Shown piece by piece: positions 41,923-51,811 of a stretch of DNA of 64,000 nt. How positions within the stretch are numbered: position 1 is the first letter of the stretch; each line of letters opens with the position of its first letter. The stretch is taken from positions 1-64,000 of the forward strand of contig NZ_CABVLY010000016.1 of NCBI RefSeq assembly GCF_902498995.1, given 5' to 3'. Below the pieces are notes generated by a model. That model did no database searches and had not been told where the DNA came from. It worked only from the letters and a program-made list of their open reading frames with translations. The translations under genes were made by a program, and so were the position numbers. Origin of the DNA: Burkholderia anthina (GTDB lineage Bacteria; Pseudomonadota; Gammaproteobacteria; Burkholderiales; Burkholderiaceae).

Positions 41923-44901
41923 TTACGATATTGAGAAATCCTCGCGCGACAACGTTAAATTTTGACTATAGTATGGATCAATCGCCAAATAATCGTTCCA
42001 CTTACCCTGCATGAAATTAATTTCCGACGCAAATCGTGCAATTTTTTCCGGAGTGTCTTCTGATCCACGTGATTTTGATTCGTAGTGGTAAAGCTCTGCA
42101 TACGGAGTCCATAAATTCCTATATCCAGCCTTTCGCACCTTCAAGCAAAAGTCCACATCATTGAAAGCAACCTTCAACGCGTCCTCTTCCAGTCCGCCAA
42201 CTTCGAGGAATACGGATTTCCGGACCAACAAGCAGGCCGCGGTAACCGCGGATAAATTCTGCGCCACCTTCAACCTGTGAAAATAACCTGACGCATCCCT
42301 CGGAAAATATTTGTGTGAATGTCCAGCAACCCCGCCAAGTCCGACAATGACACCAGCGTGCTGAATAGTATTATCACTATAATACAGCTTGGCTCCGACA
42401 CATCCAATTTCCGGCCGGCAAACGTTACTCACCATCTCGGATAGCCAACCGGGATTAATTACCTCAACGTCATTATTGATCAAACCAATCACATCCCCTT
42501 CGGCATGCATAACTCCGAAGTTATTTATTGCCGAGTAATTAAATGGATGATGATATGGCAGGACCCTTACTCTTGGCTCCGCACGTTGAATTTCATCGAA
42601 ATAAGAAATTGTCTCGGGCTCAACACTGCCATTGTCCAAAATAATTATTTCGAAATTCGTGTAATCACTTTTGTCGACAATACTTTGGATGCAAGTCTTA
42701 AGCAAATCAACGTGATCCCTCGTCGGTATTATCAGCGAAACAAGAGGAGCGGGGTTGGGAATTGGATATCGCACACGATACGTATTCGCAACAAGCCCCT
42801 CTTCTACCTGAATATCGGGCCGGTTCAGCAAGTCGAAATAATCTCGCAGCGACTTCACTCCTGCATCGGTAGTGTATGATTTCCCCGCAGCAGATTTTGC
42901 CGTTGACCCTTCCACACTTCTCCAGTGGTAGAGCACCAATGGAATATGATGAATTTCACAATCCCTCACAAGGGGCAGGCATCTCAACAGTAAGTCTTGA
43001 TCTTGACTACCTTCGACGCCTCTTCTGAATCCACCTATTTTTTCAATAATATCTCGCCGATACACGCCAAGATGCGAAACATAATTCTGCGATAAAAACA
43101 AGTCCGGATTCCAGTCTGATTTGAAGTGTGGCTCCGACCTATTACCGTTCACATCGATCTTGTCTTCATCCGTGTATATAATTTTTGCATCTGGGCTACG
43201 ATTCAGGCAATCGACCACATAGTGCAATGCATGCTGCGCGAACTCATCGTCATGATCAAGCAAAGCAACAAAATCACCATTCGCCAAATCGAGAGCCGAG
43301 TTGGATGCGGCCGAAATATGACCGTTTTCCTCTCTGAAAACTATATTAATCCTACTGTCTAATTTCTCGTAATGCAGGAGCACATCTCTTGTGATTGAGT
43401 CCGTTGATGCATCATCTGCGATGCATAGCTGCCAGTTTGGATAACTTTGCCGCAGAACAGACTCTATCGCGGCGGACAGCATTTGCCTTGATGTGTTATA
43501 AGTCGGCATAACAATCGAAATCACGGGATTCCAGGCGAACTCTTGCTGTCGCTTTGCAATCAAATTTACATCAAAAATTCCGTCTTCATTTCGCTGAATC
43601 CAATCTGAGTAGTCAGCCGATTCCTGTCCATAAAAATGAACAGAATCATATATCTCGTACAGCTTCAGAAGAGGATCTTGGCCGTCTTTTTTTGCACTGA
43701 CTACCGCATCACGCCAGACATCATCGCTGCTTCGGTCTTTATACGCATCGCCATGCTCACAAATCTTTTCGACACTTTCCTTTTTGGCAACTTCCTCACC
43801 AATCGCCGTTATATTGAGCCGATCGATTGAAAAGGCCGAAACAGATTCCAAAGGATCAAACCGCACGGAAATTGGAAGTAAGCGGAGGTAAACAATCCTC
43901 GACGCCGTAACGCCTGACATATATGGCAACCTGACGGAGTCAGTCTCATTAAAGCCGTCACCGAAATCGAAGTAAAATTTGGCGACGCCGCGCTTAACCT
44001 TTGAATACTGAAGAAGGTCGATCCGGTGCCATCCCTTTTTAATATTTTTATTATCGGATACCACCCTGAACCACGGGTCGTTGTTTTCCGATACCCAGCT
44101 GTACTCATTACCCGGAAAACGGCCGATCGTCTCATTCGGAACCAGGGTCGACCAATTTCCACCAATCCCTCCAAGAAGCGAATATGAATGCAGCAGATCT
44201 TTCGCTTCCTCCGCAACATCCGGGCGTTCCTTTAGTCGAATCAATCTCGCTGTTTTAAATCTAAACGAAGTTTTAAACTGACATGGATCGAGGCGAATTC
44301 CCTTGCAATCACGCGGAATAAAAATCGGAATTCTATTTGTTTTTTTGGCTAAAATTTGAGCACGAACGGAATCTGATTCTTTATAACCATTTCCATCCAC
44401 ATCAAAGTAGATCTGCGCCTCAAGATCATGCTCAGATTCAACATCAATCTCAAGCAGATACCAGCCTTCCAGACGGCTCCAGTTGATATCCGCAAATATA
44501 ACGAATTGCGGATCATTCCCGGTTGCCTGCCAAATCCCCCCCGCCGTAAATTCCAATTGATGCACCGGAACGAAATGCAACCGGTAGCGTCCGGTCAATT
44601 TTCTATAAACGCTTCGAGCATATTTAAATGGCGCAACCAGCGCACCATCTACGCCAGATTGCATCCCTTTCAATTTATAATTCAACTGCAGAACTTTTAT
44701 TTTTTCATAATGCAGAGACATCGCCAGTTCTTGTTCGCGTTGACGCAATTGATCACATTGCGACATTAGGTCTCTGCACACGCTCATCAAGGAATCATTT
44801 TCCTTTGACAATTGAGGATCATTGTCTTTCTGGCGCACATCCTTCGCATCGTCGCCTTCATAATGAAAAATCATTTCGACTCTCTCGATTTCGCGGTACA
44901 T
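41923..44901 (-). CDS. Twin GT2 glycosyltransferase with duplicated N-terminal beta-sandwich-like domain
   Basis: This 992-aa protein has a predicted coiled coil (about 30-75), then two related segments (about 95-225 and 240-370), each with a FDVDGNGYKESDSVR / FDFGDGFNETDSVR core. A first GT-A domain (about 455-700) has VISIVMPTYNTSRQM and ALLDHDDEF with its acidic metal site. A second GT-A domain (about 715-985) has LVSLIIPTRDHVDL, LINNDVEV and FNDVDFCLKVR. The second half is clearly paralogous to the twin GT2 at 51812. It probably adds two sugars of the capsule repeat. AT-rich composition. Confidence 0.85.
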   Translation of the reverse strand: MYREIERVEMIFHYEGDDAKDVRQKDNDPQLSKENDSLMSVCRDLMSQCDQLRQREQELAMSLHYEKIKVLQLNYKLKGMQSGVDGALVAPFKYARSVYRKLTGRYRLHFVPVHQLEFTAGGIWQATGNDPQFVIFADINWSRLEGWYLLEIDVESEHDLEAQIYFDVDGNGYKESDSVRAQILAKKTNRIPIFIPRDCKGIRLDPCQFKTSFRFKTARLIRLKERPDVAEEAKDLLHSYSLLGGIGGNWSTLVPNETIGRFPGNEYSWVSENNDPWFRVVSDNKNIKKGWHRIDLLQYSKVKRGVAKFYFDFGDGFNETDSVRLPYMSGVTASRIVYLRLLPISVRFDPLESVSAFSIDRLNITAIGEEVAKKESVEKICEHGDAYKDRSSDDVWRDAVVSAKKDGQDPLLKLYEIYDSVHFYGQESADYSDWIQRNEDGIFDVNLIAKRQQEFAWNPVISIVMPTYNTSRQMLSAAIESVLRQSYPNWQLCIADDASTDSITRDVLLHYEKLDSRINIVFREENGHISAASNSALDLANGDFVALLDHDDEFAQHALHYVVDCLNRSPDAKIIYTDEDKIDVNGNRSEPHFKSDWNPDLFLSQNYVSHLGVYRRDIIEKIGGFRRGVEGSQDQDLLLRCLPLVRDCEIHHIPLVLYHWRSVEGSTAKSAAGKSYTTDAGVKSLRDYFDLLNRPDIQVEEGLVANTYRVRYPIPNPAPLVSLIIPTRDHVDLLKTCIQSIVDKSDYTNFEIIILDNGSVEPETISYFDEIQRAEPRVRVLPYHHPFNYSAINNFGVMHAEGDVIGLINNDVEVINPGWLSEMVSNVCRPEIGCVGAKLYYSDNTIQHAGVIVGLGGVAGHSHKYFPRDASGYFHRLKVAQNLSAVTAACLLVRKSVFLEVGGLEEDALKVAFNDVDFCLKVRKAGYRNLWTPYAELYHYESKSRGSEDTPEKIARFASEINFMQGKWNDYLAIDPYYSQNLTLSREDFSIS

Positions 44902-44923
44902 TTATCAAAATGCAGCCAGATGG

Positions 44924-47323
44924 TTACATGGCGGCGTTGCAATATTGGAGCAGCAATCTTGTCAATTTTCGACAATCTACTTGCTCAGGAACGACGAACT
45001 TGGCCAGTCGCCCATATGCACCAATAGGCTTTACAAGTTCCTCGACGACGTGATATTGCGGCCTGTCCACATAATCATCAAATAGGAGATATGCTCCCGG
45101 ATCCGCCATAACCAAGGAAACCAGGAAGCAAGCGACTCTAAATCGAGCGTCGATCAAAATGACGTCTGGCGATAGTCCTTTTTCTGCACATTGATTCCAC
45201 GGAGCTACCGCGTACAATGGATAACGGGACCACCCACTGCTATCCATCGGATATCCCAATTCCTTGGTCTTACCGATGTCGATCCAGACGGGATAAAATT
45301 TTTGCCGCCCGCCCGCTATTTTTGCCAAAAGTTGATAGTTCAGAGCATCCAAAATCCTTTGGTCACTATCAACCGCAACAACATTCTTCACTCCCAAACT
45401 TAGCGCCAGAGCCGGGGTATCGGGAGCGCCGTAAGTCAAATACGTCTCTTTTCCTTGCAGACTCGAGGTTAGGCAAGATTGCTCTGCTTCCGGCATAGAG
45501 GATTTTATAGATACACGCGGCAACTTTTGATTCAAGGATGCATAGATTTGATCAATTGGATACGCATATGCTTTTCCAAATTTAAGCGCTCTCCGAACAC
45601 CCTCAATTATCAGAACAAATTGCGGCGCCCGGGTTCTCAATTCCTGCGGAACATTTTCGAGATTCAATGTTGCAGAGAATCCCCCTATCGTGAGATTTTC
45701 GGCAAACATCTCTGCCTCTCGCTGGATTGAAAACTCAAACAGAATTCCGTCAATATCAGCATAAATTTCGATCGGTCCACTTACACGGTCTGATATTTTT
45801 CCGGAGACTTGTAGAATCCCATCTCTAAACAATGCATCACGGACTTCACCGAAAATATTTGCATCAGACGCTTTCGGAGCCACGCATTTGACATATTCAA
45901 CTGCGTCGCCAGCCAATACACAAGCGTTTTTTCCATCTTGCGTTTTCGCGATGAACTCAATAGTCCCACCATTGATTTCTTCATCGCCAATATCGAGTGC
46001 AACATCAACTGGCACCTCGATTCTAAATCCACAATAAAACCCCAACTCTGGGCTCGAAATACTCAAGTCCGGCCGAGCGATTTTCTGCGAGAACACGTGA
46101 ATCAAACGACCATCTCTCGATCTGTATTGAAATTTAAGAGGTCGATTGTGTAGAATATCAGACGCCCATCCTTTCAACTCCACGAAGCCGGATGAAGAGG
46201 ATTGAATCACTCGCTCAACGCGGCCGATAAGAGGGTCTTTTTCAAAAATTTCATCAACAACGCGTAACCCTCGCAACTGCCTCCGATATCTGCCGAATAG
46301 CGATGAATCAGATTTGATCATTGACAAAGCAGAATCATATCGCTTAACAATAAAGCTACGCGCGCTCTCCAACAATCCCTCCAGCCGATTCTCGGCAATA
46401 AAATTATCATACGATGTATCGTATGCCTCCAGAGCTTCGGTCTGGATATTTATTTTTTCTGTATGCGCGTCTGAATGAAATGGAACATAGCCTAATCGAT
46501 TAACTTTGAAAACGTTATCATCTCGAGCATGTTGCCGCCCCCTTAGGAGAGAAGACAAATACTCTTCCTGAGACCGATATACCTGATGGACTATAAAATA
46601 TTTCTCAGGCACTCCCAGCCGCTTCTTCATTTGCTCGACTGAAATGTATGCCCAATTGACATTCAAAACATCACTGGTTTCTTCGAATTTTGTTCCGTCG
46701 GCGAGATGAAATACGGTATCTCTAGAAGCATGATTATGAATCCCCACGCTACGGACCCGCGGTGAAATTCTCACCAAAGATTTAACGTGACGATTTTTTT
46801 GAAATTTGTTGGTCGTCGAAAAAGGACGCGAGAACATTGCCCTACTCGCAACCGGAAGATCCACCATCCACAAAAACGATATTGCATCTGAGTCTGGATA
46901 GCTGGCCAGCACGTCCTTTATCGAATCCCGAAAATTATGTGGCGTCCACAGCTCATCCATATCCAGAAACATTAAATGACTGTACACCCCTCTCTCACTC
47001 TCTCGGCGATATGCCTGGTTGTATGCCTCGGGCTGAAATAATCCATTATTTGCCGCACACTTAGCCAGAATATCATCTGCCTCAACCACTGAAACAACAT
47101 TATCGCCCAGTTTGCTTGCTAACGCCCTGATCATCTCAATGGAGTTATCAGTAGTGTTATTTACCCAAATCTCGACGGCATCGAATCCGAAATGAAGATG
47201 ATGGAATACCCATTGCGGAATATAAGCAGACTCATCCTTCGCGATCGCAATTGCCTTAATTTTAAATCTATCGTTCATTTCTATTTTCATATCTCGCAAA
47301 TGCGGCATCTCTCCAATGCGCAT
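44924..47323 (-). CDS. GT92/GT2-like glycosyltransferase fused to a methyltransferase-like C-terminal domain
   Basis: This 799-aa protein starts with a Glyco_tranf_2_4-type domain: IKAIAIAKDESAYIPQWVFH and FLDMDELWTPH (DMDE as the metal motif). About residues 370-580 contain two beta-rich segments, one beginning GFVELKGWASDI. The last 180 residues hold VKNVVAVDSDQRILDALNYQL and PDVILIDARFRVACFLVS, resembling a SAM-dependent methyltransferase or a decayed one. The ATG at 47323 has an AGAGA upstream; later in-frame ATGs exist. A gap of about 660 bp separates it from the export operon. Confidence 0.75.
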   Translation of the reverse strand: MRIGEMPHLRDMKIEMNDRFKIKAIAIAKDESAYIPQWVFHHLHFGFDAVEIWVNNTTDNSIEMIRALASKLGDNVVSVVEADDILAKCAANNGLFQPEAYNQAYRRESERGVYSHLMFLDMDELWTPHNFRDSIKDVLASYPDSDAISFLWMVDLPVASRAMFSRPFSTTNKFQKNRHVKSLVRISPRVRSVGIHNHASRDTVFHLADGTKFEETSDVLNVNWAYISVEQMKKRLGVPEKYFIVHQVYRSQEEYLSSLLRGRQHARDDNVFKVNRLGYVPFHSDAHTEKINIQTEALEAYDTSYDNFIAENRLEGLLESARSFIVKRYDSALSMIKSDSSLFGRYRRQLRGLRVVDEIFEKDPLIGRVERVIQSSSSGFVELKGWASDILHNRPLKFQYRSRDGRLIHVFSQKIARPDLSISSPELGFYCGFRIEVPVDVALDIGDEEINGGTIEFIAKTQDGKNACVLAGDAVEYVKCVAPKASDANIFGEVRDALFRDGILQVSGKISDRVSGPIEIYADIDGILFEFSIQREAEMFAENLTIGGFSATLNLENVPQELRTRAPQFVLIIEGVRRALKFGKAYAYPIDQIYASLNQKLPRVSIKSSMPEAEQSCLTSSLQGKETYLTYGAPDTPALALSLGVKNVVAVDSDQRILDALNYQLLAKIAGGRQKFYPVWIDIGKTKELGYPMDSSGWSRYPLYAVAPWNQCAEKGLSPDVILIDARFRVACFLVSLVMADPGAYLLFDDYVDRPQYHVVEELVKPIGAYGRLAKFVVPEQVDCRKLTRLLLQYCNAAM

Positions 47324-47987
47324 ATATCAATTTCTCTGGACTCAAGATCCAAGATTGCATTTGTGTATTATAGGCGGAACGCACCAAAGTACGAGCACCA
47401 ATTTTCCAACCGCTCCTCGGAATCACGTCGAAACGGAGCAATTAACTTCCAGGATCGGACGATGAGGACACGACAGCTTAGAGATATCAGTTGATAGACG
47501 CTTGGAAAATTCACCACAGCTTCACCCGAGTAGGGAGCTTCTCATCTCGGATCGATACAGGTTCTGCAAACGCCGGCCTCTGATTTCGCTAGCGCTCCTC
47601 ATGAAATTTGACACGAGTCACCTCATCTGAATCAATATTCATTTGCATCAGCCGGCCTGCTATATTTTGGAAGTACCATCGCTCGCAAAATTTCCACATT
47701 CGTATCTCGATAAATGCCCACTCCAGAATCAATCTCGGAATGGCAATTTTTCCGTGCGTCACAACCCTACTTCAGAAGGCCGCAACAACAACCAGATGCC
47801 ATATTACATTCTGCACTACGCTTTTTGAGAAATTTACCCAGCCGCACAAATTGTTACTCGAAATTCGACATTTCTCATAAATAAATAGTGCAATCGATTA
47901 TCACCGAAAAGCGAAATATGCCACACAAACCCAAAACTTATTTAATCGATGGAACTACGAGGCCGCGCCTCTACTTAGCAATCTAGG
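47324..47987. other. AT-rich gene-free stretch between glycosyltransferases and export operon
   Basis: Nothing with a credible start, ribosome-binding site and family motif is visible on either strand in these 664 bases. It probably holds the promoter for the minus-strand glycosyltransferase genes and the end of the export operon. Frames such as 47608-47880 lack family features. Decayed sequence is possible. Confidence 0.5.
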
Positions 47988-48644
47988 CTATAGCTTCATA
48001 TACCTGTTGATCCCCTCCTCTACATCCTCGTACACCTCGACATTACCGTCCTTCAGGACCAAAACAATGTCACACATCTTTCTAACCTGTCCCATCCCGT
48101 GGGTCACCAGGATCAGATTTGCCCTGCCAACTCGACGCTTGAATTCCTCAGCAGCCTTTTCTCTGAAGTGTGCATCGCCGACCGACATGGCTTCGTCGAC
48201 CATATAATAATCAAAATCGAAGGCCAAACTCATTCCGAAGCGTAAGCGAGAGCTCATACCGGAAGAATATGTTTTTACCGGCTGATGAAAGTATTCGCCT
48301 AATTCAGCAAAGTTTTCGACATAATCTATAACCCGCTGCATTTCCTGGCCTTCCGCGCCAAGAGTTCTACATATAAATTTCACATTTTGACGACCGGTGA
48401 GGGACCCTTGAAAGCCCCCACCAAGACCGACAGGCCAGGATATCCTTTTATCGGTAATTATCTTCCCGCTATCAGGTATGTCCGTTCCACACAACAAGCG
48501 CATCAATGTGCTCTTCCCTGCGCCATTTTTCCCAATTAACGCGATATTTCGATCAGGCGGAACAATGAACGAAAGATCTCGAAAAACATACCTCCTCCCA
48601 TGTTTAGTCACATAGGACTTGGTCAATTTCGACAATTCAATCAT
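47988..48644 (-). CDS. wzt: Capsule ABC-transporter ATPase (KpsT/Wzt-type)
   Basis: This 218-aa ATPase has Walker A GKNGAGKST (38-46), the signature YSSGMSSRLRFG and Walker B YYMVDEA. It ends soon after the nucleotide-binding domain, so it lacks the polymer-binding C-terminal domain of O-antigen Wzt. That fits KpsT-type capsule export, where the lipid terminus rather than a chain cap is recognised. The start ATG (48642-48644) lies 4 bp from the wzm stop; the frame extends 7 codons upstream. It energises polymer flipping across the inner membrane. Confidence 0.95.
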   Translation of the reverse strand: MIELSKLTKSYVTKHGRRYVFRDLSFIVPPDRNIALIGKNGAGKSTLMRLLCGTDIPDSGKIITDKRISWPVGLGGGFQGSLTGRQNVKFICRTLGAEGQEMQRVIDYVENFAELGEYFHQPVKTYSSGMSSRLRFGMSLAFDFDYYMVDEAMSVGDAHFREKAAEEFKRRVGRANLILVTHGMGQVRKMCDIVLVLKDGNVEVYEDVEEGINRYMKL

Positions 48645-48648
48645 ATCG

Positions 48649-49464
48649 TTATGCCTTCGGCGCACGCAGCACTTGTCGCTGGCGCCTGTAAATCAACATT
48701 ACAATGAACGTAAGAACAATCGTGAAATATATCGGATAGCCAGCACTCAGGCCTTTTGTTACCGGATAATTATCAAATGCCGCCGCACGAATATTATCAA
48801 TCACCTCGACGTAAGGGTTCCACGAAATGAAGTACATCTTTTCGCTCGGCAACTCCCAAACCGGAAAGAAAACCCCTGCTGTGATATATAGAGGAATGAA
48901 CGACAATTTACATATTCTTGCCGAATTTGGTATGGAGTGGCTAATAATTGCAAAGGCAATTCCAAGCGAAAACGAAAGAAGCACCCCGACCAACAAAGCA
49001 AGAACCCACATTAGCGGGTCATTTATCGAAACATCCTTTTTAAGCCAGAAGCTCAGTGCAAAACAGATAATTATATATGCACACGAATACGCACATAATT
49101 CGACGAGCACCCGGGCAACGAAGGTATCGAATGGCATTACCTGTCGATACGCGAATAGCCCTTGATTTGCCCCTATAGCATCCGTCAAACGCCAGGCAAT
49201 ACTTCTCATCATATGGAAAGGAACGATCCCACTAACCATATACATGACAAAATCCATTCCTTGCATTGGGGTTGTTCGCAGGAATGAATGAAACACCAAA
49301 ATAATCACCAGGATCGCCAGCGGCTCCAGAATAAGCCAGATAAATCCCATTCGTCTCGCACCGAATCTGGTTTGCATTTCCCTCAAAAACAATGCAAACA
49401 AAACTGACTTGAAAATCTTGGCTGCCGGGCGGTTTATCTTGAAAGGAGATTCTAGATTCGACAC
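48649..49464 (-). CDS. wzm: Capsule ABC-transporter permease (KpsM/Wzm-type)
   Basis: This 271-aa ABC-2 permease has about six transmembrane helices and the family N-terminus FLREMQTRFGARRMGFIWLI. It starts at a GTG (49462-49464) with a GGGGGAAG ribosome-binding site. It forms the inner-membrane channel with the ATPase downstream. Gene order Wza-like, Wzm, Wzt matches wcb-type loci. Confidence 0.95.
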   Translation of the reverse strand: MSNLESPFKINRPAAKIFKSVLFALFLREMQTRFGARRMGFIWLILEPLAILVIILVFHSFLRTTPMQGMDFVMYMVSGIVPFHMMRSIAWRLTDAIGANQGLFAYRQVMPFDTFVARVLVELCAYSCAYIIICFALSFWLKKDVSINDPLMWVLALLVGVLLSFSLGIAFAIISHSIPNSARICKLSFIPLYITAGVFFPVWELPSEKMYFISWNPYVEVIDNIRAAAFDNYPVTKGLSAGYPIYFTIVLTFIVMLIYRRQRQVLRAPKA

Positions 49465-49477
49465 ACTTCCCCCTTAA

Positions 49478-50608
49478 TCAATAGCTGCTCACATTTCGAC
49501 CCAAAACCAATACTTGGACGATGGGAGAAATAATTTTTTGCATCTCATATACCGGCGAATTTGTGACGTAAACAGTATCGTCCGGTTGTATCAAAAAATT
49601 CTTCGCCAAGAACATTGATACTGGCTCGCGCATATTTAGCCGAAATACCTGTGCTTTGGGACCTTCACCGGAATCACCATCCGACAATCTGAATACAAAA
49701 ACACCACTCGGGTTAGCAGCATGCTCATTCAATCCCCCAACCGAACCTAACACCTCTAACAGGCTCGGACTGGATGAAGGGAAATCATGAAGACCAGGCT
49801 GACTTACCGCCCCCATAGCGACAAATCTCTTCCGTGAGCGCTGCAGCACGATTTCCGAATTTGGTGGTACCGGCATATTTCCACCAGACAGGAGATCTTG
49901 ATAATTATAGCTCTCTACCTTTTTCCCGGTCCGCAACACTACATTGATTAGATACGGTTCCAGGAGTGGGCCACCTGCTTGATTGATCGCATCCAGGATG
50001 GTGAGTGGCCCCTGCAGGGCAGAGAATCGGCCGGGACTTTTGACCGCACCAGCAACCAGAACAGAACTCGATAAATCACTGATTAGTTCCACGTGCACTT
50101 GCGGTTCGCTTGCACGTCCGCTAACGCCTCGCCGAATAATTTCTTCGACTTCGGAAAGGGTAGCTCCCCGAACATTTTTTGTGCCTAAATACGGAATCGA
50201 GATCCTGCCTCTTGCATCGACCCGAACTTGAGCAAAAACCGTCCCTCCTTGCGCAAGGGGAGCAAATACCGTCTTGTCGACCCCACCATCGTCTGAAATC
50301 AATACCTTCAGTACGTCGCCAGGAATCAGACGTACTTCTGGTTCCTCCGGCCTTGCAACATGCTTCACAAGAACGCTTTCTGGAGGACGTATATAAGGTG
50401 CAATATTTTCCGGCGAGAGATCAATCAATTTATATGGATAATCCGGATTATCCATATTACTCTGCGATGTGACGTTATAAACTTGGGGACCTGCCCCCGA
50501 AATAATTCCACACCCACTGATCGAGATCAAACTGCCGACGAGCACGGCCCCTGACAAATAGCGCATACCTTTCCGCTCAATATCTTTAAATAGTTGCTTT
50601 TTATACAT
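49478..50608 (-). CDS. wcbC: Outer-membrane polysaccharide export lipoprotein (Wza/KpsD family)
   Basis: This protein of about 376 aa has a lipobox, ISGC (Cys33 from the ATG at 50608; Cys19 if an ATG at 50566 is used). It carries the Poly_export domain (RLIPGDVLKVLI...), then two SLBB-like segments (SVLVAGAVKSPGRFSALQG and RFVAMGAVSQPGLHDFPSS). It would form the outer-membrane exit pore. The AAGGTGG ribosome-binding site supports 50608. It starts 11 bp past the kpsE stop. The symbol follows resemblance to the B. pseudomallei capsule gene order. Confidence 0.9.
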   Translation of the reverse strand: MYKKQLFKDIERKGMRYLSGAVLVGSLISISGCGIISGAGPQVYNVTSQSNMDNPDYPYKLIDLSPENIAPYIRPPESVLVKHVARPEEPEVRLIPGDVLKVLISDDGGVDKTVFAPLAQGGTVFAQVRVDARGRISIPYLGTKNVRGATLSEVEEIIRRGVSGRASEPQVHVELISDLSSSVLVAGAVKSPGRFSALQGPLTILDAINQAGGPLLEPYLINVVLRTGKKVESYNYQDLLSGGNMPVPPNSEIVLQRSRKRFVAMGAVSQPGLHDFPSSSPSLLEVLGSVGGLNEHAANPSGVFVFRLSDGDSGEGPKAQVFRLNMREPVSMFLAKNFLIQPDDTVYVTNSPVYEMQKIISPIVQVLVLGRNVSSY

Positions 50609-50618
50609 ATATGCCACC

Positions 50619-51737
50619 TTAATCTTTATGATCATTGACCGTAGCTATAACAAAATTGGCAATGCCATAGATCAAGAGCAAAATCACCATAACGGTGAAC
50701 AAGCTATAAATTCGACGAGGGAACAATGCCTCATCAGGCATATTGGGGCTAACAACAACAACCAGACTTCTAAGCTTTCGCGTCGCCTCTATCCGCGAAC
50801 TCTCCAGAGAGGAAACCGACGCTTTATACGAATCTTCTGCAATGCCCGCCTCGAGCTCCAAACCTTTATATCTCGAAGCAGTAACGTTCATTCTATTATT
50901 TGAATTCTTCGCAACTAGCTTCTGATTTTCCGCAGACATTTGATCCTGAATCGCAGAAATGCGGATTTTTTGCTGACGAACCTGCGGGCTATCGTCACTC
51001 AAACTTGCACGCATAGCCCGTAGCGAAGCATTCTCTTTGGTCAGTTGGGCCTGCAAACCAGTAATGACATCATTTCTAGCCAATGCAGACTGCTCGGCAT
51101 CCAGGACATTGTTTGCCCCTTGAAAATGCAGCAATGCCTCTCGTTTCGATTCGTAATTGAGACGCGCACGCTCCAGCTCCCCTTCCGAGAAGCTAACTTT
51201 CTCACGTGCCAACCGATGTGATATTTCATTAACAAACTTATCACTCTCAGAAATAATCACCGATAACGTTTGATCAGCAAACTCCCGATCAAATGCTTGC
51301 ACTTCTATGGTCAAAAGCCCAGTCGTCATATCAAATTGAGCCGTAACCATGCGTTGGTAATATTTTAACATCACCTCCCTTGATGCATTAGGCGGAAGGT
51401 AATACCACATATCACGAAGGCGCCCGGAGTAATGTTGACTCCAGTGCAGCTTCTTTTGCAATATATCCAGCATGTCTTGCGAGAGCACAAACTCCCGGAC
51501 ATAGAGTGTTTCTGCCGATGTCCCATCGGCTAACCCACTCCCTCCCATCAGAACAGCCAGACCTTGCATCTGACCGCCGCCCCCCGCGCTCTCAGAACTA
51601 ACTTTATGAACAACGACCTGAGACGTGCTCACATAGCGATCTTCTGCAAGAATTGCAAAATATATAGTTGCCAATATCATTGGCAAAACAATCATACCCC
51701 AGAAAAGCCGATGCTTTTTAATGCTATCAGTAATCAT
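50619..51737 (-). CDS. wcbD: Capsule export periplasmic adaptor (KpsE/WcbD-type, PCP family)
   Basis: This 372-aa protein has one transmembrane helix near each end (about 13-32 and 345-366) and a long helical periplasmic region between, rich in coiled-coil heptads (about 175-290). It is a polysaccharide co-polymerase of the capsule-export type, bridging Wzm-Wzt with the Wza-like pore. The C-terminal motif PNMPDEALFPRRIYSLF is typical of KpsE/BexC proteins. Its adjacency to the pore gene supports this. Confidence 0.93.
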   Translation of the reverse strand: MITDSIKKHRLFWGMIVLPMILATIYFAILAEDRYVSTSQVVVHKVSSESAGGGGQMQGLAVLMGGSGLADGTSAETLYVREFVLSQDMLDILQKKLHWSQHYSGRLRDMWYYLPPNASREVMLKYYQRMVTAQFDMTTGLLTIEVQAFDREFADQTLSVIISESDKFVNEISHRLAREKVSFSEGELERARLNYESKREALLHFQGANNVLDAEQSALARNDVITGLQAQLTKENASLRAMRASLSDDSPQVRQQKIRISAIQDQMSAENQKLVAKNSNNRMNVTASRYKGLELEAGIAEDSYKASVSSLESSRIEATRKLRSLVVVVSPNMPDEALFPRRIYSLFTVMVILLLIYGIANFVIATVNDHKD

Positions 51738-51811
51738 TTGTCAGTATTTTTTCGTTGTCGCACGAACAATTTAATTTCCAAAAAATCTATCGTATTCAAT
51801 CGCTGTCAATT

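Noticed and set aside
47988..49464. O-antigen exporter rather than capsule exporter
   Set aside because: The ATPase lacks the polymer-binding C-terminal domain of O-antigen Wzt, and KpsC, KpsS, KpsE and a Wza-like pore are all present.
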